From: Rhodanobacter spathiphylli B39
GTDB lineage: Bacteria; Pseudomonadota; Gammaproteobacteria; Xanthomonadales; Rhodanobacteraceae
DNA length: 64,000 nt
Direction: 5' to 3'
Assembly (NCBI RefSeq): GCF_000264295.1
Contig: NZ_AJXT01000015.1
Coordinates: 1-64,000, forward strand
The notes under the pieces were generated by a model that saw only the letters and a list, made by a program, of their open reading frames with translations, had not been told where the DNA came from and did not search any database. A program made the position numbers and the translations under genes. Positions 17,656-25,253 of this stretch are shown one piece after another; the first letter of the stretch is position 1; every line of letters starts with the position of its first letter.

Positions 17656-20501
17656 TGGCCAAGAAATCCAAAACTCCGCTCACCGTCGAAGCGCTCAAGC
17701 ACGACGAAGCAACGCGCAAGAACATCCCCACTGCCGAATATCAGTCGCTCATGCAGAAGGAGGACAGCGCGCCGGTACGCGTGTCCTATCCACGCGGCGG
17801 CAACGGACTGGACGAGGAGAAGGCACAGCGCAACCGCGACCTGGATCCGCAGCTGGTCTGGCGTGGCAAGGACCAGCAGGACTGGTCCGATCTTGTGGTC
17901 AACGCGCCGCCGTTGTACATCCAGGAGAAGGTGCACCCCAAGGTGCTGATCGACGACCTGCGCCGCGAAACCGAGCGCAGGGAAGAAGCGGCGGCGCAGA
18001 CGCAGGCCGGCAACATGGCCGACCTGTTCGCCGACTTCAATGGTCTGCCCAGCGACAACGCCAAGACCGAGTTCTACCAGCACGACGCGCACTGGGCCAA
18101 CCGCATGATCCTGGGCGACAGTCTGCAGGTGATGGCGTCACTGGCCGAGCGCGAGGGCTTGCGCGGCAAGGTGCAGTGCATCTACTTCGATCCGCCCTAC
18201 GGCATCAAATTCAACTCCAACTTCCAGTGGTCCACCACCAGCCGGGACGTCAAGGACGGCAACACCGACCACATTACGCGCGAGCCGGAACAGGTCAAGG
18301 CGTTTCGCGATACGTGGCGCGACGGCATCCATTCGTATCTGACGTATCTGCGCGATCGCCTGATGGTGGCGCGCGATCTGCTGACCGAGTCCGGGTCAAT
18401 CTTTGTGCAGATCGGGGATGAGAATGTGCACCGGGTAAGGGCGGTGATGGATGAGGTATTTGGGGACAAGAATTTTATTAGTCTCATCACCACAAAGAAA
18501 AGTGGCGGGATGGGGCAGGAGTTCGTCGACAACATATCCGACTACATCCTTTGGTTCGGGCATGACATCTCAAAGACGAAGTACCGCCCAGCTTTCTACG
18601 AGAAGGATCTCCGTGAAGGAGCGGGTGCAAGATATCGGTCAGTGCAATCCATTTCTGGACAGATTCGTCCCTTGAAAGCCAAGGAGGCCAACGGTGAGCT
18701 TCCGCTAGCGACGGACGAACGTGTTTTTCTAGCCGGACCGCTGACTTCGGAAACAGCTAGTGCTTCCACACTTTTCGAATTTGACCTAAATGGCCACCAG
18801 CTGCGACCACGTAAGGGGGGCTGGAAGACAAGCGCGACAGGCATGCAACGCTTGTCGAAGTCGGACCGATTGTTGAAGACAAAGGAGTTCGTTAACTACA
18901 AGATCTTCTTTGACGATTTTGCAGCTGTCGCCATCCCGAATTTGTGGAGCGACACAATGGGTACTGCTGAACAGAACAAGACGTACGTCGTTCAAACAAC
19001 ATCCAAGGTCATTCAGCGTTGTCTCCTGATGGCTACCGATCCAGGTGACCTCGTCCTCGATCCTACTTGTGGTTCTGGCACCACCGCCTACGTCGCCGAA
19101 CAATGGGGCCGTCGCTGGATCACCATCGACACCTCGCGCGTGGCGTTGGCATTGGCTCGCGCCCGCATCATGGGCGCACGCTATCCGTTCTATCTGCTGG
19201 TCGACTCGCGAGAGGGCCAGCTCAAGGAAGCGGAGCTCACCCGCAGCGCGCCGTCCAGCACGGCAACCCGAGGCAACATCGCGCACGGTTTCGTCTACGA
19301 GCGCGTGCCGCACATCACGCTGAAATCCATCGCCAACAACACCCAAATTGACGTGATTTGGGAAGAGTTCCAGCAGACGCTGGAACCGCTGCGCGAAGCA
19401 TTGAACAAGACGCTCAGCAAGCACTGGCAGGAGTGGGAAATCCCGCGCGAGGCCGATACCAAATGGTCGGATGCCGCGAAAAAGCTGCACGCCAACTGGT
19501 GGCAACAGCGCATCGCCCGCCAGCGCGAGATCGACGCCTCCATCGCCGCCAAAGCCGACAACGAATACCTCTACGACAAACCCTACGAGGACAAGAAGAA
19601 AGTCCGCGTGGCCGGCCCGTTCACCGTCGAAAGCCTGTCGCCGCACCGCGTGCTGGGCGTGGACGAGAACGACGAGCTGATTGACGGCATCGGCGAAGGC
19701 AACGACGGCTACGGCGAAGAGCGCGACTTCGTGCAGATGATCCTGGAAAACCTGAAGACCGCCGGTGTGCAGCAGGCGCACAAGGACGACAAGATCAACT
19801 TCACCTCCCTGGTGCCCTGGCCGGGTGACCTGGTCTGCGCCGAAGGCCGCTACATGGAAGGCGATACGGACACAGGCACGGAGAAGCGCGCCGCCATTTT
19901 CATCGGCCCGGAGTTCGGCACCGTCTCGCGTCCCGACCTGGTGCAGGCCGCCCGCGAAGCCGGCGACGCCGACTTCGACGTGCTGATCACCTGCGCCTTC
20001 AACTACGACGCCCGCTCCTCCGACTTCGACAAGCTCGGCCGCATCCCCGTGCTCAAGGCCCGCATGAACGCCGACCTGCACATGGCCGACGACCTCAAGA
20101 ACACCGGCAAGGGCAACCTGTTCGTCATCTTCGGCGAACCCGACATCGACATCCTCGCCGTCGAAGACAACCAGATCCAGGTCAAGGTCAACGGCGTCGA
20201 CGTCTTCCATCCCAACACCGGCGAAGTCCGCAGCGACGGCCCCGACGGCATCGCCTGCTGGTTCATCGACACCGACTACAACGAAGAATCCTTCTTCGTC
20301 CGCCAAGCCTACTTCCTCGGCGCCAACGACCCGTACAAGGCGCTGAAGACGACGCTGAAAGCCGAAATCAACGAAGACGCCTGGTCCACCTTGAACAGCG
20401 ACACCTCCCGCCCCTTCCCCAAGCCCACCTCAGGCCGCATCGCAGTGAAGGTCATCAACCACCTCGGTGACGAGGTCATGAAGGTATTCCGCGTTAATTA
20501 G
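17655..20501 (+). CDS. Type III Mod-like adenine-specific DNA methyltransferase
   Basis: The 948-residue protein has the beta-class order of amino-methyltransferase motifs: the catalytic DPPY in CIYFDPPYGIKF (about residue 178) comes before the SAM-binding DPTCGSGTTAYVAEQ (about 467). Between them lies the likely target-recognition region (about residues 260-440), encoded by bases 18450-19030, which look more AT-rich than the rest of the gene, a common sign of exchanged specificity domains. A long C-terminal extension (residues ~560-948) exceeds typical Mod proteins (~600-700). The expected role is N6-adenine methylation protecting the host and giving specificity to the Res-like partner upstream. 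Confidence 0.9.
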   Translation: MAKKSKTPLTVEALKHDEATRKNIPTAEYQSLMQKEDSAPVRVSYPRGGNGLDEEKAQRNRDLDPQLVWRGKDQQDWSDLVVNAPPLYIQEKVHPKVLIDDLRRETERREEAAAQTQAGNMADLFADFNGLPSDNAKTEFYQHDAHWANRMILGDSLQVMASLAEREGLRGKVQCIYFDPPYGIKFNSNFQWSTTSRDVKDGNTDHITREPEQVKAFRDTWRDGIHSYLTYLRDRLMVARDLLTESGSIFVQIGDENVHRVRAVMDEVFGDKNFISLITTKKSGGMGQEFVDNISDYILWFGHDISKTKYRPAFYEKDLREGAGARYRSVQSISGQIRPLKAKEANGELPLATDERVFLAGPLTSETASASTLFEFDLNGHQLRPRKGGWKTSATGMQRLSKSDRLLKTKEFVNYKIFFDDFAAVAIPNLWSDTMGTAEQNKTYVVQTTSKVIQRCLLMATDPGDLVLDPTCGSGTTAYVAEQWGRRWITIDTSRVALALARARIMGARYPFYLLVDSREGQLKEAELTRSAPSSTATRGNIAHGFVYERVPHITLKSIANNTQIDVIWEEFQQTLEPLREALNKTLSKHWQEWEIPREADTKWSDAAKKLHANWWQQRIARQREIDASIAAKADNEYLYDKPYEDKKKVRVAGPFTVESLSPHRVLGVDENDELIDGIGEGNDGYGEERDFVQMILENLKTAGVQQAHKDDKINFTSLVPWPGDLVCAEGRYMEGDTDTGTEKRAAIFIGPEFGTVSRPDLVQAAREAGDADFDVLITCAFNYDARSSDFDKLGRIPVLKARMNADLHMADDLKNTGKGNLFVIFGEPDIDILAVEDNQIQVKVNGVDVFHPNTGEVRSDGPDGIACWFIDTDYNEESFFVRQAYFLGANDPYKALKTTLKAEINEDAWSTLNSDTSRPFPKPTSGRIAVKVINHLGDEVMKVFRVN

Positions 20502-20513
20502 AGGAAGAAGAGC

Positions 20514-21095
20514 GTGGCGATCCCGCGACAATTCAAATGTGCCGATTGGGGTGGTGAGATCCGCGGGATCAGGACCAGCCAAGATCACTCTGTGTTCAAA
20601 GAAGTCGAGGTGACTTGGACCAAGCCTAGAATTTGGGTCGCCGGGGAAGCTGCGCCTATCGATGCAGAGTCAGACGTCACGAACTGCCTCTATTGCCTGG
20701 TGCGAGATCACCACCGGGCCAATGCCAAGACGAGAATCACTTATGTTGGTATCACCAAAGACGCCAAAAAGCGCTTTGTCAATCATCACGTGGCGAAGAG
20801 GTTGACGAGCATGCGTGGCCAGACTTCATTGAGCTTGGGTAGCGTAGATTTTGGCAGCTACTGGCGTGATGGGGGCACGCGGCAGGCACTGGAGCAATTA
20901 GAGCATCTTCTGATCTGGGCGCTTTGGCCCGATGAGAATGATCGAAAGGCCTACACGCTCCCCGGAATGGGAGCCCATCCGACTAAGCCCTGGCATGTCC
21001 GGAACCTGGGGTTTCGATTTTCAGGAACGATGCCGAGGGAATTGGTCTATCCGTGGATGCTGGTCAAACCCGGGCGCGATCGCTCGGCGAAATGA
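20514..21095 (+). CDS. GIY-YIG-like nuclease-domain protein
   Basis: The 193-residue protein contains CLYCLVRDH...ITYVGITKDAKKRFVNHH (about residues 61-93), which looks like the GIY-YIG core (LYxL ... YVGIT ... R ... H), and a downstream LEQLEHLLIWALWP where the metal-binding Glu would be expected. The GIY-YIG call is therefore moderate. The GTG start at 20514 has a strong AGAGGAAGAAG site. It is 12 bases after the methyltransferase gene and probably the fourth gene of that operon, so it may be an accessory nuclease of the restriction system. Confidence 0.6.
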   Translation: MAIPRQFKCADWGGEIRGIRTSQDHSVFKEVEVTWTKPRIWVAGEAAPIDAESDVTNCLYCLVRDHHRANAKTRITYVGITKDAKKRFVNHHVAKRLTSMRGQTSLSLGSVDFGSYWRDGGTRQALEQLEHLLIWALWPDENDRKAYTLPGMGAHPTKPWHVRNLGFRFSGTMPRELVYPWMLVKPGRDRSAK

Positions 21096-21169
21096 GGCTG
21101 AGTGCAAAACATGGACATTCATCTCATCGGGACGAGATCATGAATATCTTCAAAGTCTGAGGCAAGCGG

Positions 21170-22213
21170 ATGGATCTGCACACCGTCAAAGTACGCCTTC
21201 AAGAACACCTGAGTGACGGCTTGGTCACTATTGTCGGATCCGGCCTCTCCTGTGCCGAGGGACTGCCGGGCATGAGTGAACTTGCAACCTATTTGCAAGC
21301 AGGGGTCGGGGGCGGATTGACTGGTGGTGATGCCATGGCGTGGGCGTCGGCCTCGGCTCTAATCGCGACAAAAGGGCTTGAGGGAGCGCTCCTTGCGGCA
21401 CAACCCACACCCGCTGTCGAGTCGGCAATCGTGGTCGCCGCCGGCAAGTTGATTGCGGAACGCGAGCGCACGGTTGTGTCCGAGGTTTTTGCAGGTACGC
21501 GAGAACTTCGCCTGACTCGGCTGCTTCCGCATCTGGTAAAGCCCTCCACAGGTTTGGCCATCGTTACGACGAATTATGACCGACTGGTGGAGATTGCAGC
21601 AGAGGAGGCTGGTATCGGCGTAGATACGATGTTTGTTGGGCGCTTTGCTGGGCAGCTCAACGAGAGTGAAAGCCGAATGAGTTTTTGTCGTGGCGTTGCA
21701 ATGAAGCCTCGCCGGGTAGCATCGCTACAGTTCAGGCATCGGGCTATCGTTTTCAAGCCGCATGGGAGCTTGGATTGGTATGCACGAAATGGTCGGCCCG
21801 TTTTCTACGCAGGCGAACTACTGGACGTGACTCGACTGATCATCACGCCAGGCGGTAACAAATTTCGCAACGGGTATGAGAGCCCATTCGATCTTCATCG
21901 TTCGCGGGCCAACGAAGCGATTGATCGTGCCAGTCGATTCTTGGTGCTTGGCTATGGATTCAATGATGGCCACTTGGAGACGCACCTGTCTCCGTGTATC
22001 AGGGGAGGCAAGCCCACGTTGATGCTGACGCGATCCCTGTCCACGGTGGCTCGGCAGCTGGCGCTCATGCATGCCAATGTCATTGCTCTTGAATATGCCG
22101 AGGTGGGTGGCGTTGTTGGGACAACGGTCATCATCGATCAAAAAGAGTTCTTCTTTCCGTGCACCGGAATGTGGGACGTAGGTTCGTTCGTTACGGAGGT
22201 TCTTGAGCCATGA
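21170..22213 (+). CDS. SIR2-domain defence protein (Nezha-like)
   Basis: The 347-residue protein has the SIR2 NAD-binding start VTIVGSGLSCAEGLPGM (about residues 19-35), the TTNYDRLVEIA stretch, the likely catalytic His in VFKPHGSLDWY, and LGYGFNDGHLE. SIR2 proteins in phage defence act as NADases that deplete NAD on infection. The TGA overlaps the ATG of the HerA-like gene by 4 bases, the arrangement of SIR2-HerA (Nezha) systems, where a HerA hexamer assembles with SIR2. It starts 74 bases after the GIY-YIG-like gene. Confidence 0.9.
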   Translation: MDLHTVKVRLQEHLSDGLVTIVGSGLSCAEGLPGMSELATYLQAGVGGGLTGGDAMAWASASALIATKGLEGALLAAQPTPAVESAIVVAAGKLIAERERTVVSEVFAGTRELRLTRLLPHLVKPSTGLAIVTTNYDRLVEIAAEEAGIGVDTMFVGRFAGQLNESESRMSFCRGVAMKPRRVASLQFRHRAIVFKPHGSLDWYARNGRPVFYAGELLDVTRLIITPGGNKFRNGYESPFDLHRSRANEAIDRASRFLVLGYGFNDGHLETHLSPCIRGGKPTLMLTRSLSTVARQLALMHANVIALEYAEVGGVVGTTVIIDQKEFFFPCTGMWDVGSFVTEVLEP

Positions 22214-23976
22214 CTGCTACATCTGCAGCACTGCAATTCGCTGAGGCCGATCTGCTTGGCCGTGTTTCCTCCGTTGATACGAGCCGCGTGACTGTCGATG
22301 TTTCCAACTCCGTTCTACTGACGCGACTTGGCATCGGTAACCTGATCGCCATCAAGGGAAGCACTGAGCGCGAGTTTCTGATCGCCTTCACCGAACGCGT
22401 TACGCGTAGTTTGGGCGATGCGATATCAGATGAGTTGCCGGCCGATGGCGATGACTTACCGTTGATTGCTGTACCGACAGACATGGTACGAGGTGCTCTG
22501 ATCGGCACCTTCCGGACCATCGATGGCGAGAAGAAAAACACGTTCAAGCGTGGCGCGGACAGCTTCCCTCAGATTGATCGGGAGTGTTACGTCGTGGAGG
22601 GCGCGAACCTGCAGCGATTCATGGGTATCCTCGGCGCTGACTACTCACCCAATGAACGATTGAAGCTGGGGGTGTTCGTCGCAGACCGGACCGCTGAAGC
22701 CATTGCGAGCGGTGACAAATTCTTCCAAAGACATGCTGCAATTCTGGGTAGCACAGGGTCCGGAAAAAGCTATGCGGTAGCATTGATTCTTGAGCGTGCC
22801 GCACAACTCAAGTACCCGAACATCCTGGTGTTCGACATGCACGGGGAATATGCACCGTTGGCTGATGAGGCCAAGGGCGGTTTTGCAACTCGGCTTCGCA
22901 TCGCGGGCTCTGGCGACTTGGCAGCTCCGTCTGACGATGTGCTGTTCTTGCCCTATTGGCTATTGAATCGCGACGAGATGCTGTCGATGATTCTCGACCG
23001 CAGTGATCAGAACGCGCCGAATCAAGCGTCGCGGTTCACGTCCCATGTGCGGGCGCTGAAGCATAAGACGCTCGAAGCCGAAGGTAAGGAAGACGTCGCC
23101 AAAACCTTCACTGTCGATTCGCCGATTCCGTACTCGATGGAGAACTTGCAGCAACTTCTTTGCAAGGACAACACGGATAAGGCTCTCCGGGCCGATGGTA
23201 AGGGAGAGAAGGCTGGTGAATGGGAGGGGAAGCTAACCCGGTTCATTTCTAGAATGGAGTCCAAGCTCGATGATCGGCGCTATGGCTTCATGTTTGCGCC
23301 TCCGGGCACTGCGAATACCTACGACTGGCTCGCCGAACAGATTGCCAAACTGCTTGGATCGAACGGTGGCAAAGGCATCAAGATCATCGACTTCTCCGAG
23401 GTTCCTTCGGATGTTTTGCCGGTAGTCACCGGTACGCTCGCGCGGTTGCTCTACGACGTGCAGTTCTGGATGGCAGCGGAGAAGCGGACGCCGGTGACCC
23501 TACTTTGTGACGAGGCGCACCTCTATCTGCCTGTGCATGATGACGCCGATGCTGTACAGCGTCAGGCGCTTGGTGCCTTCGAGAGAATTGCAAAGGAGGG
23601 GCGCAAGTACGGCTTCTCTTTGCTTGTGGTCAGCCAGAGGCCGTCTGACGTGAGCAAAACGATTTTGAGTCAATGCAACAACTTTTTGTCGTTGCGGCTC
23701 ACGAATGACACTGACCAAAATGTGATCAAGCGTCTTATGCCTGACTCATTGGCTGGACTTACTAGCATTCTGCCTTTACTCGACACTGGTGAGGCGCTGA
23801 TGTTGGGGGATGCTGTCCTTCTCCCGTCTCGTATCAGGCTTGATGTTCCGGCTATCGTGCCTGACAGCGCAACGCGCGACTTCTGGAAGGAGTGGGGAAC
23901 GCATGCCCCTGACGTCGACGCGATCAGTCTTGCAGTGGAGTCGTTACGTAGCCAGACTCGCGGCAAGCCGAGTTGA
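22210..23976 (+). CDS. HerA-like hexameric ATPase partner of SIR2
   Basis: The 588-residue protein has an N-terminal HAS-barrel-like domain (residues ~1-120), Walker A LGSTGSGKSYAVALILE (about residue 180), Walker B TLLCDEAHLYLP (about 433) and LLVVSQRPSDVSKTILSQ, characteristic of HerA/FtsK-like DNA translocases. In SIR2-HerA systems this ATPase forms the ring on which the SIR2 effector is mounted. Coupled to the SIR2 gene by ATGA overlap. The gene looks intact and is followed by a convergent toxin-antitoxin pair. Confidence 0.92.
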   Translation: MTATSAALQFAEADLLGRVSSVDTSRVTVDVSNSVLLTRLGIGNLIAIKGSTEREFLIAFTERVTRSLGDAISDELPADGDDLPLIAVPTDMVRGALIGTFRTIDGEKKNTFKRGADSFPQIDRECYVVEGANLQRFMGILGADYSPNERLKLGVFVADRTAEAIASGDKFFQRHAAILGSTGSGKSYAVALILERAAQLKYPNILVFDMHGEYAPLADEAKGGFATRLRIAGSGDLAAPSDDVLFLPYWLLNRDEMLSMILDRSDQNAPNQASRFTSHVRALKHKTLEAEGKEDVAKTFTVDSPIPYSMENLQQLLCKDNTDKALRADGKGEKAGEWEGKLTRFISRMESKLDDRRYGFMFAPPGTANTYDWLAEQIAKLLGSNGGKGIKIIDFSEVPSDVLPVVTGTLARLLYDVQFWMAAEKRTPVTLLCDEAHLYLPVHDDADAVQRQALGAFERIAKEGRKYGFSLLVVSQRPSDVSKTILSQCNNFLSLRLTNDTDQNVIKRLMPDSLAGLTSILPLLDTGEALMLGDAVLLPSRIRLDVPAIVPDSATRDFWKEWGTHAPDVDAISLAVESLRSQTRGKPS

Positions 23977-24029
23977 ATGCATGAAGTGCGGTGATTGGAT
24001 GGTCAGCGGCGGTGTTGGACGCGGATCTG

Positions 24030-24443
24030 TCACAACGTGATCTGCCCGAACTGCCCCTTTCCCCTGAAGTTCCATGGCACCTGGAAGGCCGCACCACCGC
24101 TTATACCTTCAGCTTGCTCGATGATGCGTGGCCACCACCGGGCAAGCTGCACTGCCTTCTCCCAGAAGTTGTGATCCTTCCAGCCGCGGTCAAGGAAAAA
24201 CACTTTCAGGCCAGCACGTTTCAGGGCTTCACGCTCCAGGCCCTTGTTCAGGCGGTCATGCGTGATCACGACCCACCCATCTTCCAGCGCAAGCGTGGCG
24301 ATCCACTCCGTATCGGAGGTGTTCGCAGGGAAACGATCGCGGAGATGGGTAACCTGGTGGAGGTTTTCCCATTCCCTGATGGTCAGTTCGTGTAGCGCGC
24401 GAGCAAGCGCTGGTGGAAGGTTGTTGTCGAGCAGCAGCTTCAC
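24030..24443 (-). CDS. DUF5615 PIN-like toxin (VapC45-like)
   Basis: The 137-residue protein begins KLLLDNNLPPALARALHEL with the first PIN acidic residue, and has DTEWIATLALEDGWVVITHDR with the other acidic positions, as in DUF5615 (Mut7-C-like PIN) proteins. These are predicted RNases paired with DUF433 antitoxins. Its start overlaps the antitoxin stop by 4 bases. The pair runs opposite to the neighbouring defence genes, so it is an independent insertion. Confidence 0.82.
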   Translation of the reverse strand: MKLLLDNNLPPALARALHELTIREWENLHQVTHLRDRFPANTSDTEWIATLALEDGWVVITHDRLNKGLEREALKRAGLKVFFLDRGWKDHNFWEKAVQLARWWPRIIEQAEGISGGAAFQVPWNFRGKGQFGQITL

Positions 24444-25123
24444 GCAGCCTGCCGCTGCTCGAAGCGGATGGCGGTTTCAATCGCCTTGACCGGGACTTCG
24501 TACAAGCGTGCAACGCGCTGCTTGTCCTTGTCTTCCGCCAGCCATGCGTCGTAGAGAATGTCGGTGCGCAACGCGGTATCGGTGACCACTGGCTTGCCGA
24601 ACGCCAGGTTCGGGTCGAGCACCACCGCCTTGCTGCGCTCCATGGGATACCAGCGTGCGGCACGTTTGTCGGCACCAAACTCGATGCCGGCGTACAGGGA
24701 CGGTTGGACAACCTTGGTGAAGACGTACTGCCGACGACGCAGATCGAGCAGATCGAGTTCGCCGCTTTCGCGCATGGCCTCGGCAAAGATGGTCTTACCG
24801 TCGGTTTGGAAGCTTTTGCAGGTGAATGGATACGTGCTTTCGAGGATTTCACGGGCATTGATGGCGGCGATGCGAATCGTCTGGAGACTTATGCCGAGCT
24901 CACGAAACGCCTTGACGAAACGGATCTCCAGCAGGTCGTGGAAGCTTAATCCGTCGACATCCGCACCGGATATCTCGGACGACCACAGCGGCGGATGATG
25001 CCGCAATGCTTCACCCTTGCCGCTGTTGTATCCCCGCAGCCACCGGCGCAACTCCACGGGCTGCACACCGGCAAGCCGGGCAGCTTCGGGGATGGTGTAG
25101 AGGCCAAGGCCGGTGAGTTGCAT
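24440..25123 (-). CDS. DUF433 antitoxin (VapB45-like)
   Basis: The 227-residue protein has a MerR-like helix-turn-helix start (YTIPEAARLAGVQPVELRRWL) and a C-terminal DUF433 helix-turn-helix (KPVVTDTALRTDILYDAWLAE, then the VARLYEVPVKAIETAIRFE end). DUF433 proteins of this length are antitoxins of PIN-like DUF5615 toxins and bind their own promoter. The gene is first in its operon and couples to the toxin by an ATGA overlap. Its promoter region faces that of the RelE-UvrD gene between 25124 and 25253. Confidence 0.85.
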   Translation of the reverse strand: MQLTGLGLYTIPEAARLAGVQPVELRRWLRGYNSGKGEALRHHPPLWSSEISGADVDGLSFHDLLEIRFVKAFRELGISLQTIRIAAINAREILESTYPFTCKSFQTDGKTIFAEAMRESGELDLLDLRRRQYVFTKVVQPSLYAGIEFGADKRAARWYPMERSKAVVLDPNLAFGKPVVTDTALRTDILYDAWLAEDKDKQRVARLYEVPVKAIETAIRFEQRQAA

Positions 25124-25253
25124 TGGACAGGTCTCCGTCGGGAATAATGGCGTGGAGAAACCGCCCCTCTATTATGTCAGGATCGACAGGCGTTGCCCAA
25201 GACGGGGGCGCCCAATGGCCCGCGCGTGCTGCGGGCCTGAAAACAGGGGCAGC

